64,000 nt of DNA from NCBI RefSeq assembly GCF_026914185.1, contig NC_070571.1, positions 1,116,001-1,180,000 of the forward strand, read 5' to 3'. A program made the translations under genes and the position numbers. Below are positions 41,042 through 52,729 of this stretch, in pieces. This DNA is from Puccinia triticina. Its lineage: Eukaryota > Basidiomycota > Pucciniomycetes > Pucciniales > Pucciniaceae. Numbering within the stretch: the stretch's first letter is position 1; every line of letters begins with the position of its first letter. The notes beneath the pieces were generated by a model. The model had not been told where the DNA came from, searched no databases, and saw only the letters and a list, made by a program, of their open reading frames with translations.

Positions 41042-42027
41042 CTAAAAAACTCCGAACATCATGAAGATGTGACCAAAAAATACAACGAACAACCAGGCAA
41101 AAGCTTTGGTGACATCGCTTATGATTCTGACAAACTGTGGTAAAGGTAAACCTGACATAGTCAGATCACTTGGGAAATTGTCTTGTTGACTTGGGGAGAG
41201 GAACACCACGTAACGTGAAGGATTTTTCAGTCAGCTTTGTCTGAAAAACTGGTCAACCTGGGGACGAAGGGGAGAGAAACCCCAGCATAAACTTACCGAT
41301 AGATCCGGTATTTCCCATCACATGGACATCTTCTCAAGCCCAATCGAATGATGTAATTAAGACGCGGATCAAATGCTTTCACGGGCAACAATCGGAACCT
41401 TAATGTCTGAGTGATATCTGGAGGTATAGAGAGAAAAGAAATCTAACGTCAATCTTCAATCCAGTTGAAAAAGTGTTCAGATAACATTCCTACCAAGTGT
41501 TGCTTGAGTTTGATCCTTGTTGACCATGACTGCATTGAATATTATTTGGCTATTGAAGGTAAAGGTTTGTCTAGTGAAGCAGTTTTGAGTAAAGCTGGCC
41601 GACACTGGCGACAGCGGTTTGGTAGGATGGGGAGCCGGACATAATTCAGTCACTGCTCACCTCCATTGGTATGCCGCTTTGAGATTCTCGCGACCGTTGC
41701 GATTATATATCTGATTAAAAATCGGGTAAAAGATCGCTACATCTTCAGTGTAGTACCTAAAACGTAAAACGTTCAGGCGGGTTGGTAGCTCGAATATAAG
41801 ATGAGATTATAGCCTCATGCTATCGGTGGATTTTGTAGCTGCTAGCTTACTTGTCGATGTTTCGATAAATTTCGTTGGTTGGGGGTTCCGTGAGCGAAAG
41901 AACAACGCAGGCAAGCTGGGTTCGTGGATAATTCAAATCAGAAAAACTTCTATCTCTACCCCAAAAAACATTTTGATCAAAGAGACCGAATGTGTAAAAC
42001 GTTTACCTCTTCGAGTGGGTTTTCCAT
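41042..42027 (-). CDS. SigF-like NTF2-like protein, paralog 1, 168 aa, 6 exons
   Basis: Exons on the minus strand: 42027-42007, 41915-41851, 41756-41661, 41549-41494, 41417-41297, 41189-41042; 507 nt in all with matching phases (0, 2, 2, 1, 2). It starts MENPLEEL and continues with a compact alpha+beta NTF2/SnoaL-like fold: NIDKYYTEDVAIFYPIF, a strand ending VMVNKDQTQATLDITQ, RFRLLPVK, IIRLGLRR, then KYRIYRQQDNFPSDL. The last ~24 residues are hydrophobic (AFAWLFVVFFGHIFMMFGVF) and would anchor the protein in a membrane. Family members are annotated as SigF-like NTF2-like in basidiomycetes; no biochemical role is known to me. It is the most divergent of the three paralogs here. Confidence 0.85.
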
Positions 42028-43307
42028 TGTTTTCACTCGTTGATGAAGTCTCGAGTTGCCTCCTGCGTCAATCAACAATCAGGGGGATGATTCAAGACGA
42101 TTCCTGTGATGCTAGCACGGCGAGGAAACAACCGATAGCAGAGCGGGGTTGCATATGAGGACCAAGTGACTCAGGAATGTCTCTGCAGTTATGGTCCTAG
42201 AATCTAGGATATAGGGGGTTGGACGGGATCCAGCTCCTGGTTTTCAGCGCAGAACATAGTTTGTTGGCTTGCGCCAGTGTTCCCGACAGGCTTTGAGCCA
42301 TGAGCGACGCGGTTCCAGCTGAGTAACATAAGATGACAAACAAGCCCAAGGAGTAGGTGACTTTCCGCCAAGATCTTGGCCTCCCAGATGTGATCCAGAG
42401 CCCAAAAAGCTAGATTTTCCCTGCAAAAATCTATTCTGGCTAAACCAAAATCTGCGGGAGTCCCAGATTGCACGGGAAGGCCGCGACTGCCCGGGACCCG
42501 GGGGCAGTTTGAACGCGTCCATCGGACGCGTTGTGTATTTCCAACCCGTCCCAGAGACCGGCCAGCCATCATGACAGGGCATCTTTCAGTCTACCCATTG
42601 TGATATTTATTGCCCGGTCGTGATTCAAAATTGGCGACTCTGCGCGCGGTTGGGACAATTTTCTTGGGCACCCTCCCGGGGACACCCAACTGCACCCCTG
42701 GTGACGCAAGACCACTGCGCCCCCGGAGTGTATGAAGACTTTTGTGAAGTACTTCCAACTTGGATCCATATCAAACATTTTTCAGACCCCCAATCAATCT
42801 TCCAGGTCCGGCCCGTTTTCGGGAGGAAACACTCGTTTACCTAAATGTTACATTTTGAACTTCAAATGATTGTGGTATAATTATGTACGCTCATCCAGTC
42901 CGCACTGCGAAAGCTGACTGACAAGATGTGTGTGGTCCTTATTGCTCTCGTCTTTTCAATTCGCAATTTTGAAGTAAAAATACTAACTGTTGGCGGAAAT
43001 GAGACAGTGGAACTTGCAAATTGCTTGGCGTATTGATAATGGAAATAAGTCATCGGACAACTTTAATTTCCTGTCAGATGCCTTCAAAACTAGCACCGCA
43101 CCGTAAGACAAAGGGCAGGGTGCTCCAGGCGTACCCTTTCAGCTATAAAAGCAGTTGTTTCCTCAGCCATTTCTATAGCCATCTCTCGATCACCTCCGAC
43201 TTCCTAACAGCAGACGATCCCACCAGTACCCATCTGCAGTAGAACAACCTGTTCCAACATTGCCACCCGTAAGCTAACCGTCAGTTCAAGTTTTTGTGCC
43301 AATCACA
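42028..43307. other. intergenic spacer between divergent genes
   Basis: No credible gene. The right end is the promoter of the secreted repeat gene, with TATAAAA at 43144. Short frames on either strand (for example 42204-42582) show no domain. Confidence 0.5.
43144..43150 (+). promoter_or_regulatory. TATA box of the secreted repeat gene
   Basis: TATAAAA about 164 bp upstream of the ATG at 43308, followed by a C/T-rich segment (43160-43250) consistent with the transcript start. Confidence 0.55.
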
Positions 43308-45532
43308 ATGGTCGCGTCCAGCATCCTCTCCGTTTTGTTCCTTGGTAAGTTCATCGCCTTAGAGGGCTTGTTTGCTGAGCACTTCCAAAACTTCTGAGTG
43401 GTGCTTGTTCCACTGACACCCACTTACATTTCGTAGCCGTCTCCCTGGTTGCGACAGTCCACCCAATCAAGTGCGTTTAAGCTTTGGCGCATACGTTCGG
43501 TACCACAAGCTAAACATTCCTCTTTGATCGTCGCAGTGGGAAATTGGTTGGTCGTGAAGTGTCTTTCTCAACCGTCAACTCGCGGTATGAGAGTCTCAGC
43601 ACCCAGGCAAGCCAGCTCCGCCAGAGCATCAACGGCGGATCTATCTCCCAAGCCGAGGTTCGAAGTAGAATAGCATCCCTCTGCAGTGCGGCTAGTCAGA
43701 CCTTCCAAGTTGCCCATCAGTGTGGCACTTGTTATGCACCTGGAACAGTGGTTGGTGCTTCTCATCGCGCCCACATCTCTTGAAAGGTCTTCTCGAACAC
43801 TGACAGTCCACCATTCGTGACTCAGAACACCCTGAGCCAGTCTGCTAGCCGCACATTTCGTGAGATAAGCTCTCTTGCCCAGGTTGTCAGCCAGACCTTT
43901 GGAGCAGATGCCCCCAGCATCTTCAGTTGTAAGTTAAACACATGATATCTTGCAAACCTGTAGCCGCCTCCGTATCCTAACAAAACCTGAATTCCCCAAC
44001 CAGCCTTTGCTCGGTTGGATGGACAGATGAGTCAAAACATCCAAAGATTTGCCCAGGGTGGCGTGGCAACTCAATCGCTCCTGCCTGCCCAACTCGGCTC
44101 GACCTTCCGCCAGGTAGGACTCTCGCAGACCGCTAACTTCGCGAGCCAATCCTCCACTTCGACCCGATCCTCTTCTTCAACCCAATCCTCCTCCTCGACT
44201 AGTCAAGTGAGTTCTCAAACCGTGAGCTCGCGGTATGAGAGTCTTAGCAGCCAAATAAGCCAGCTCCGCCAGAGCATCAACGGCGGATCTATCTCCCAAG
44301 CCGAGGTTCGAAGTAGAATAGCATCACTCTCCAGCGCGGCTAGTCAGACCTTCCAAGTTGCCCATCAGTGCGGCACTTGTTATGCACCTGGAACAGTGGT
44401 CGGTCCTTATCCTCTCACCCACATCTGTTAAAAGGTCTTCTTGATTATTGACAGTGGGACTTTCGTGACTCAGAACACTCTGAGCCAGTCTGCTAGCCGC
44501 ACATTCCGCGAGATCTGCTCCCTTGCCCAGGTCGTCAGCCAAACTTTTGGACAAGACGCCCGCAGCCTCTTCACTCGTGAGTCAAGCACCTGAAAATTCC
44601 GTCTCAAACATTGATGATTTTACGAGAGATCTGAAGCCGCCTCTCCTCAATCTGAATCCACCAGCCTTTGCCCGGTTGGATGGACAGATTAGTCAAAATA
44701 TCCAAAGATTTGCCCAGGGTGGCGTTGCAACTCAATCCCTCCTACCTGCCCAACTCGGCTCGGCCTTCCGCCAGGTGGGACTCTCGCAGACCGCCAACTT
44801 CGCGAGCCAATCCTTCACTTCGACCCGATCCTCTTCTTCAACCCAATCCTCCTCCTCGACTAGTCAAGTGAGTTCTCAAACCGTGAGCTCGCGGTATGAG
44901 AGTCTTAGCAGCCAAATAAGCCAGCTCCGCCAGAGCATCAACGGAGGATCTATCTCCCAAGCCGAGGTTCGAAGTAGAATAGCATCACTCTCCAGCGCGG
45001 CTAGTCAGACCTTCCAAGTTGCCCATCAGTGCGGCACTTGTTATGCACCTGGAACAGTGGTCGGTCCTTATCCTCTCACCCACATCTGTTAAAAGGTCTT
45101 CTTGATTATTGACAGTGGGACTTTCGTGACTCAGAACACTCTGAGCCAGTCTGCTAGCCGCACATTCCGCGAGATCTGCTCCCTTGCCCAGGTCGTCAGC
45201 CAAACTTTTGGACAAGACGCCCGCAGCCTCTTCACTCGTGAGTCAAGCACCTGAAAATTCCGTCTCAAACATTGATGATTTTACGAGAAATCTGAAATCT
45301 CCTTTTTATCCTAACAAAAATCTGAATTCCCCAACCAGCCTTTGCTCGGTTGGATGGTCAGATTAGTCAAAACATTCAAAGATTTGCCCAGGGTGGCATT
45401 GCAACTCAGTCGCTCCTGCCTGCCCAACTCGGTCCGGCCTTCCGCCAGGTAGGACTTTCGCAGACTGCCAGCTTCGCGAGCCGAACCTCCGCCTCGTCCC
45501 AGACGGGAGGATCTTTCCGTACTTCATTCTAA
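43308..45532 (+). CDS. secreted protein with three internal repeats, 525 aa, 9 exons
   Basis: Exons: 43308-43344, 43437-43470, 43537-43750, 43826-43928, 44004-44398, 44474-44576, 44665-45059, 45135-45237, 45339-45532. Phases match at all eight junctions; the total is 1578 nt. The N-terminus MVASSILSVLFLAVSLVATV is a signal peptide split by intron 1. The mature protein repeats one pattern: a coil-like part (SRYESLSSQISQLRQSINGG), a CGTCYAP motif with paired Cys, a helix (NTLSQSASRTFREICSLAQV), then FARLDGQISQNIQRFAQGG. The linkers between repeats are Ser/Thr-rich. Exons 5+6 and 7+8 have identical lengths (395 and 103 nt) and almost identical sequence. No known domain was recognised. A secreted, repeat-expanding protein in a rust is a plausible effector or wall protein, but this is inference. 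Confidence 0.82.
44004..45338 (+). repeat. tandem duplication of an exon pair (661 and 674 bp)
   Basis: Unit 1 (44004-44664) and unit 2 (44665-45338) are nearly identical, introns included. Unit 2 is longer by 13 bp in the last intron. A more diverged, earlier copy is 43537-44003. The high identity of the introns shows the last duplication is recent or kept alike by gene conversion. Confidence 0.9.
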
Positions 45533-46753
45533 CAGTTTAGCAGGGTTTAACCCCTTCAGCATCAGTCTGAATCTTCCTATCCATCCTTATCTCGCGAAAA
45601 ATAAATCTAGCACATTGTGAATAGTACGGAATTTCTTCTATTCCTGCTTCAGGTTACGACAAAACAAACCAAGAACATTGTATTTCACCTACGCGTAAAT
45701 GTCTTGTAAAAACTGGATATGTTTCTCTTTGTCCCTTCCTGTGAGATATTTTCATTAAGACCTGATCAACCTTGTTCGCAATGAACAAAACACAAGTGGA
45801 TTCGCCATTCTATTCGTGGCTCCAATTATAAGACTACTATCATGCTTTGCTGATATCCACCTTACACGCAGGGATTTCCACCAGAGCCGCGCACCTCGAA
45901 GTTTACAGTGAACCACAGCATGAGCTGATCGTAGCCCGAGACGATGCAAATGAAACGATAGATAGATTCGAGCCACTAACATCTGACCGCTACAGCTGAA
46001 CCTTCGTTTTCGATCCATGCACACACCCATTAGAATCAGTTAAACGCGGGATGTGGTACCAGTGGTTTTTTTTTTCTTTTGCGCCAGAGCCCGATGTGGG
46101 CTGTTGACACTTTCTCATCGCTGAAGGCTTCCAAGTACAAACACATCTGCCATATTCTTGCACAGTATTACTGCCCGGGGGTCGCGCATTGGTCGCGACC
46201 CTTGACTGCCGACCGGAAGACTAAGGGAGACGCATTGCTAGTACTCAAAACTGGAAACCCAGTAGTCAGTTTCATGAACCAGGGAATGTGGGTTAATGAA
46301 GTTCATTGGTTGCCACTCATGAGCTTTGTAATCAAACTGATTGAGTGCTTGCCCGACTCCATCTACGGGAAACTTGCGGTAAGCAATTTGGGCTTCGCCC
46401 TTCTCCTGATGCAGTCCCGTCCTTCAAGGATTCTATGAGGGGGGTCTTCTTCTGTTCAACTTCGCGCACTGGAACCCAATCCAATGCACGTTCACTCGCT
46501 GTGTGCAGTAGCGGGGCTGGTTTGTCACTGACAATTGGTCCCGCCATTACTTCTCTGACGGTTTTAACAACTCCCCTCAATCATCATGAGGTTTCAGCTG
46601 TCTAAGACTACACATAGTAGCCCGGGAGTTATTATTTAAAACAAATACAAAAATACAATTGGTGGATATCATGAAGACAATTCCGATTCTCAAGAGGATC
46701 TTTAAGTAAAGAGGATGGAAGAGAAGACGGTGGCTGAGTGGGATCTCCCCAGT
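45533..46753. other. intergenic spacer, left part of the duplicated block
   Basis: From about 45775 the sequence is recognisably similar to 50290 onwards (for example TTATAAGACTACTATCATGC in both). Open frames here are not conserved between the two copies, so I do not call a gene. Confidence 0.6.
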
Positions 46754-47821
46754 TCAGAAGATTCCCAGCATCATGAAGATCCGTCCCCAGGCCACAACAT
46801 ACAACCAAGCCAGCGCCTTGATCACGTCGTTGATAACTCGGATGAAGTTTGGCATGGGTAAACCGGACTGGGTCAGATCCGTCGGGAAATTGTCATGTTG
46901 TCTGCGCTTGCTCCGAAGGATGTTGCAGACGACAGAAGTGGATGCGTAAGAATTTCTAAGACATAAAAAGGCGTTTATCTATTGAGAGATCACCCTTATA
47001 ATGAGCTTGTGCTGACCGACAGATTCGATACTTATTATCTTCAGAACTTTTGCGGAGTCCTAGTCGAACGATAAAATTACAGACGACGTTGGCCGACTGG
47101 ACTGGCAATGCCCGAATCCGAACCGATTGAGTAAGATCTATAATTAGATAATTAACACATTCCCAAAAATTCATTGAGGGCAAGCAATTCGAGTGTTGGG
47201 TCTTGTGTACTACATAGCATGTCTGGACTTGAAGAAACCTACCGATCGTTGCTTCTGTTTGTTCCTTGTTCACCATCACTTCGTGGATCTCAATCTTAAT
47301 CCCAAACCCAAACGCCCTCCTGGGAATCAAGACAAGGACCATGTACCACAAGGTATGAATAATTTACTCGAAAGGATGTGCTCCATCTCCCTCGGTCATT
47401 TATCAACGTACGATACTTGGTATACCGCCTTGAGGTTTTGTCGGCCATTGCGAGAGTAGATTTGGGTCAGGATGGGGTAGATCAACTGTGCGTCTTCTGT
47501 AAAGTATCTGGAACATACAAGAAAGAAGAACAAAACCCGTTTTGCGTTTTGCATTGCAACGGGATTCAGTCTTCTGGGTTCAACTCTGCATCCTGGGGCT
47601 GATTGGTTGATATTTACCTATCTATGTTTGCAAAGACTTCAGAAGTGTGTTCAACCTCGGTGACGGAACGGACAACGTCTGCGAGCTGATTCCAAAGGAG
47701 GTTTGTCAGAGTCAGTAACCAAGAGATTTTCAACCTGCGATTTGTTTTTTGTCGAGGATGGCACGAAATCTAGCCTTTGTAAAAATCTGGGATGACCTAC
47801 TTCCTTGATTGGGTTGTCCAT
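46754..47821 (-). CDS. SigF-like NTF2-like protein, paralog 2, 171 aa, 6 exons
   Basis: Exons: 47821-47801, 47685-47618, 47507-47412, 47319-47243, 47137-47032, 46901-46754; 516 nt with the same intron phases as paralog 1. It starts MDNPIKELADVVRSVTE; the NTF2-like core includes ANIDRYFTEDAQLIYPIL, a SRNGRQNLKAVYQV strand-turn, EVMVNKEQTEATIDLTQ and VVCNFIVRLGLRK. The C-terminal hydrophobic tail is ALAWLYVVAWGRIFMMLGIF. It is close to paralog 3 and belongs to the tandemly duplicated block; the 3' exon is nearly identical in the two. It is intact and probably expressed. Confidence 0.85.
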
Positions 47822-48501
47822 TGCTCTATGCACACTTGGGGATTTGGTGTGGGCTCCTGGAATCAAAGATTGATACCCCTTAGGGCATAGGACAACACAC
47901 TGGTCGGCTTGTGCGGAGATGTTGCGAATCGAATTCTGCGTATCTGGACGAGTCTCAAGCCCCGAAGGGTTAGGAGCTTGAGCTCTGAAGATGGAGATCT
48001 TCAAGATCAAGCTTAGTCCATCTACGTACAGCTTCAGACCTCTTTACAAGTCCCAGGAGAGAGATAACGAATCCCAGAGCAGTTAATCAAAAGCTGCCAA
48101 GTTTATGACCATGAAGGGCCAAAGTGTGAATTTGAATTCACAAGTTGCGATGGGGAGTTGAAAAGACTTGAATAATGTACACGTTTCGCTAATAGCCAGA
48201 CTACATTTGAGAAGTAAAAAAACCCAGGATTGGAAAAAATCACAGTAGTTTGCATCTTCCTTGTGAATAAGTGCTCGGAGGAACCAATCATGGCATCGAT
48301 AGTTATGTTTGGAGGTGGCCTCGAAAGTAACCCAGAAAATCGATGTCTGCGCACATGCCACCCTTCGGTGATATTCAATACTTCGGATTCATCTTGTCGT
48401 CCGCAGGCTTCGATTCGTTGAATTTGATACTGATCTGTTGTTTAATGATCACCAAAAGGAAAAAAGTTATGCAGTCAAAAAACACTTCCACGTGAACAAA
48501 A
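47822..48501. other. spacer between SigF-like paralog 2 and MsrB
   Basis: This holds the promoter of paralog 2 and the 3' flank of MsrB. It is similar to 52275-52730 in the second block. No further gene was seen. Confidence 0.5.
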
Positions 48502-49682
48502 CTATGGAAAAGCGCATCTGACCGAGTTCACGCAATCTGGAAAAGAGGCGGCGCGTGAAAATGAGTTGGAGTGAGTGAGTCGCCATCAGCAACCCGGTGA
48601 TGATAAGGAACACTTCCTCGAAGGAAAGAGATAAATAAAACAAGATGAGCTCACGTCTTTCATCAGTTGGGTGGCCATACCCTTCGCCCTTGAAGACGTG
48701 CCCCAGATGACCGCCACAATTGGTGCAGGTGATTTCGGTTCGGACTCTACCGAAACTTCTCTAGAGGTTACAAAGGACGAGAGGCGTTGATCAGCGAGAT
48801 GGACTTTGCCCTAGGAGTCGCGCTGAGCTGCAATCACTCATGTCTTTTCGCCGCCCTCTTACTTACGTCTTCGTGTCGACTGACCGCTCCTGGAAACGCG
48901 TCAAAGAAAGCTATGTGCTCAAAAGGAAGGTGAAGAATGGTTTGTTTTTGTGGAGCCGGATCGGATTGGTTACTACGCTTCTTGTATGCATACGTTCATG
49001 TGAAATCGCGAGCTGATGGACTGACCAGGCCATCCGCATCCACTCTCAAACTACGATCGATCCGCACAGAAAGGGAGCTCAATGTTAGGTCGTCGAACTA
49101 GTGGTTATGATTTTGATGGATAGATCACCTTGTGGTCATATCGATCTGAATAATAAAGCGTGCGTTTGTTTTTCTTTCAGGACTTTGATCATAACCCACT
49201 TAGGGAGTGTGATTTTCAATGAAAAGATGGGAATGCTGGAAGACTTACATAGTGGGGCAGCACATCCAGCGCACTCATAAATCCCATGGTCAGGCTGGTG
49301 CTTATTATATTCGCCTGTACCAGCCATCTCGGTGCCTTTTTTTCTATGTATACAGACGAGAAGGACAAATTTACTGGTTAATTTTATTGTTTCTTTGAGC
49401 AAGTTACTTGACGGGATTCATATTATGGTTTTGTTCTAACCTTAGTATTCTAAATTGTTCAGGGTCCAATTTGAGTCTCCATTCTTCTTCAGTTTTGGGC
49501 AACTTTGAATCTGTCATCATGCCCTTGTCGTAGTTCTGTTGGCGTGTTCCTAGATAGCTGGAGAGCGGGTGAGCGAGTTGTTGGCGTGGGTTGATGGAAG
49601 CTGGGCGTGGCTTGGCTAGAAGTAATAATAGGATGGTTGAGGTCGGAGTCCTGGTCAGATGTGCTGGCTTGAAGAGGTTCAT
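48502..49682 (-). CDS. msrB: peptide-methionine (R)-S-oxide reductase, 7 exons
   Basis: Exons: 49682-49441, 49343-49249, 49145-49129, 49050-49026, 48910-48867, 48760-48655, 48536-48502; 564 nt, 187 aa, all junction phases matching. Exon 3 is a microexon of 17 nt. The enzyme reduces methionine-R-sulfoxide in proteins with thioredoxin. The MsrB core is complete: KTEEEWRLKLDPEQFRILR, GTEMAGTGEYNKH, zinc cysteines in YECAGCAAPL and TCTNCGGHLGHVF, SGCGWPAFFDAFPGAV, RTEIT and the catalytic Cys in RHCVNS. The first 54 residues are extra and basic-hydrophobic, possibly a mitochondrial presequence; a second Met (49520) would give a cytosolic form of 133 aa. It is the left-block copy; the right-block copy is reduced to a stump. 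Confidence 0.93.
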
Positions 49683-50180
49683 CGATGGGTTTGCTCATTG
49701 CAAATTTGCTGTGAAGCCGAAAAACTGTTGCCCTAGTTGATGACGTAATCCACTGCCACCTTTGCCAAGCCTTGCCCCGTCAATCACTAAACTCTGTCGA
49801 TCAGCAGCAGCTCCACCCAGTGTTAGAGTTAGGTATACACTTATGTGAAAACTAGGTTTCACCTTCTATGTACTTCCCCATATGTACATAGTTCCTAACC
49901 TAGTCGGTGACAGGTACCAACCTTAACTGTCACCGACGCGCACCTACAGTACCGGTTCTCACGTGCCCGGGATCCTCTCCCTTTCCTCACCGAGATTGGA
50001 GACCCGGGACCGACACGTGAGAGCTGACCCACCGCCGGACTGTATCGTGCAGGTTAGTCAGCTCACTTAGCAATGTACACCGAGATTGGAGACCCGGGAC
50101 CGACACGTGAGAGCTGACCCACCGCCGGACTGTATCGTGCAGTTTCCGAGCCTTTATACCCAGCCCAACCAGGAAACAGT
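49683..50180. other. MsrB/PIL1 intergenic region with an insertion
   Basis: 49690-49800 is similar to the region upstream of the intact PIL1 gene (about 52930-53040). From about 49820 to 50180 unrelated, GC-richer sequence is inserted, beginning TGTTAGAGTTAGG and including a 65-bp duplication. It may be a solo LTR or another element, but I could not fix its ends. Confidence 0.45.
49988..50142. repeat. 65-bp direct duplication, period 90 bp
   Basis: 49988-50052 and 50078-50142 are identical 65-bp copies (starting CACCGAGATTGGAGACC) separated by 25 bp. Confidence 0.9.
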
Positions 50181-50290
50181 ATCCATCCCACACCGTCCAA
50201 ACAACCCCAGTCCAAGCGGGCCATGTTAGGAAACATCTCCAAGCAGATCACCGAGATCACTAAAATCAGGCAACCTATGGCCCTCGCATT
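50181..50290 (+). pseudogene. truncated PIL1 first exon
   Basis: This matches the leader and first exon of the PIL1 gene at 53090-53245 (CAAGCGGGCCATG and CAGATCACCGAGATCAC in both). It has lost internal pieces, including the real start codon region, and ends abruptly near CTATGGCCCTCGC. From there the sequence continues directly as the left end of the second duplicated block (matching 45807 onwards). It marks the junction of the tandem duplication. Confidence 0.85.
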
Positions 50291-51199
50291 CTACTCCTGG
50301 CCCCATTTATAAGACTACTATCATGCTTTCTGACAAGAAGGGATTCCTATCAGAGGCGCGCACCTTGAAATGCAAAATGAACCGAAGTATATATGAGGTG
50401 CCCCCAGCTGAGAGACCCGAGACGATAAAAATGAAACAATAAATTACGAGTCACATCTGAGCGCTCACCCCTACGGCTGAACATTTGTTTGCACTCCACG
50501 CGCACACACAGCTACCAGAATAAGCAAAACGCTGATGGTGGTATGCGTGGGGCCGAACCCGGTGTGGGCGGTTGACCCTTTCTCAACGCTGAAGGCCTCC
50601 AAACGCACTACATCTGCAGGCCTTATTCTTGCACAGTACTGACCGCGGTTCGGGCGACCCCAACCGGATGACTCGGGAGCCGCATGGCTAGTGCTCACAG
50701 CTGAAAACTCACTTGTACTCAGTTTCATGAACAAGGGAATGTGGGTTGATGAAGCCCCTTTCACTTGCGAATTCTGTATTCAAATTAGTGATGCTAACTG
50801 AGTGCTAGCTCCACTACGTCTCCGAGGGACTTATTTAAGCAGTATGGACTCCGCCCTTCTCGTGATGCAGGCGTGTCATTTAAGGAATCTATCCAGGAGG
50901 TTCTCTTCTGTTCAGCCTCGCGCACTGGAGGCCAGTCCAATCCACCTTCACTCGTCGTGTGCTGGGGCGGGGTTGGTTTGTCAATAGCAATTCAACCCGC
51001 CCTTAGTTTTCTGACGGTTTCAACAACTCACCTTAATCGTCATATAGGCGCTTGAGTTGTCTAGGGTGGCCCGGGAGTTATTATTATAATCCCCCAGTAG
51101 TTTACAATTGGTGAGTCATGATGGTAATTCCGAGTTTCGAGATGATCTTTAAGCAAAGAGGATGGAAGAGAAGACGGTGGCTGAGTGGTTATCCCCAGC
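50291..51199. other. spacer, left part of the second duplicated block
   Basis: Similar to 45807-46753 but visibly diverged, with substitutions and small indels that break the open frames in either copy. No gene called. Confidence 0.6.
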
Positions 51200-52274
51200 T
51201 CAAAAGATTCCCAACATCATGAAGATCCGTCCCCAGGCCACAACATACAACCAAGCCAGCGCCTTGATCACGTCGTTGATAACTCGGATGAAGTTTGGCA
51301 TGGGCAAACCGGACTGGGTCAGATCCGTCGGGAAATTGTCATGTTGTCTGCGCTTGCTCCGAAGGATGTGGCAGACGACAGAAGTGGATGCGTAAGAATT
51401 TCTAAGACATAAAAAGGTGATTATCTATTGAGAGATCAGTGTTATCATGAGCTTGTGCTGACCGATAAATTCGATACTTGTTATCTTCACAACTTTTCCG
51501 GAGTGCTAGTCGAACAATAAAATTACAGACGACGTTGGCCGACTGGATTGGCAACAACCGAATCCGAACCGATTGAGTAAGATCTATAAATGGACAGATG
51601 CATCACCAATAATTTATATTTAGGGATCCGAACAGTTCAAGTGTTGGGCCTTGTGCATTCTGCTTGGACATGAAGAACCCACCGATCGTTGCTTCTGTTT
51701 GTTCCTTGTTCACCATCACTTCGTGGATGTCAATCTTGATCCCGAACCCCAGCACTCTCCTGGCAATCAAGACAAGGACCAAGTACCAGTGTGTGTAAAT
51801 AATTTACTTGAACAGCCATGCTCCATCTCACTCTGTCATTTTTTTTGACGTACGAGACTTGGTATGCCGCCTTGAGGTTTTGTCGGCCATTACGAGAGTA
51901 GATGGATGATAGGTTGAAGTAGATCAACTGCGCGTCTTCTGTAAAGTATCTGGGAAGATGCAAAGTTGATGAACAAAAGCCATTTTGCGTTTTGCATTGT
52001 GACGGGATCCAGTCTTCTTGCTTCAATTTCTGCATTCTAATGGGGCTGCTTGGTTGACATTTACCTATCTATGTTTGCAAAGACTTCAGAAGTGTGTTCA
52101 ACTTCGGTGACGGAACGGACAACGTCTGCGAGCTGATTCCATGGGGGATTATTCAAAGTCAACGACCAAGAGACTTTCAACCTGCGATTTGTATTTTTGT
52201 TGTTGTTGTTGGTTATGGCACGAAATGTAGCCTTTTGAAGAATCCGGACATACCTCCTCGATAGGGTTGTCCAT
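51200..52274 (-). CDS. SigF-like NTF2-like protein, paralog 3, 171 aa, 6 exons
   Basis: Exons: 52274-52254, 52132-52065, 51949-51854, 51759-51683, 51583-51478, 51347-51200. Every exon has the same length as in paralog 2, and the frame is open. Differences from paralog 2 cluster in the middle (YFNLSSIYSRNG for YPILTQIYSRNG) and in the loop after LRK (CEDNK for SEDNK). One donor is GTGGGT where paralog 2 has GTAGGT. The membrane tail is unchanged, and the very similar last exons suggest either constraint or conversion. Confidence 0.85.
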
Positions 52275-52729
52275 TCTGAGCACTTGGGGATTAGGTCTTG
52301 GGTCCCGGAATCAAAAATCGATCCCCCTTTACTTATATGTAGGATATGGGACAACGCACTGGTCGGGCTGCATACTCCGAATGGAACCCTGAGTTTTTAG
52401 ATGAGCCTCAAGCCCCGAAGGTTTAGGAGTTCGAGTTCTGAAGATAACGATCTCCCAGATGATGCTTTGGGTCCGTCTCCGTGCAGTGTTCAGACCTGAA
52501 CATCCCAGGAGAGTGATAACGAAATTCAGAACCGACAATCGAACGCTGTCAGGTTTATGACCATGCATATATATACATACATCTCTTTAGTGATAATCAA
52601 TATTTCGGATTCATCTTGTCTTCCGCGGGCTTTGATTCGTTGAATTTGATGCTGATCTGCCATTTGAGGATCACCCAAAAAAATCAACAGTCAGAATGCA
52701 TTTTGATTCATTTTCATTCACATGGATAA
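52275..52729. other. spacer of the second duplicated block
   Basis: Similar to 47822-48500 of the first block; promoter side of paralog 3. No separate gene. Confidence 0.5.

Noticed and set aside
45755..46605. Genes left of SigF-like paralog 2
   Set aside because: The homologous segment in the second block breaks these frames with indels and stops, so there is no sign of coding constraint.
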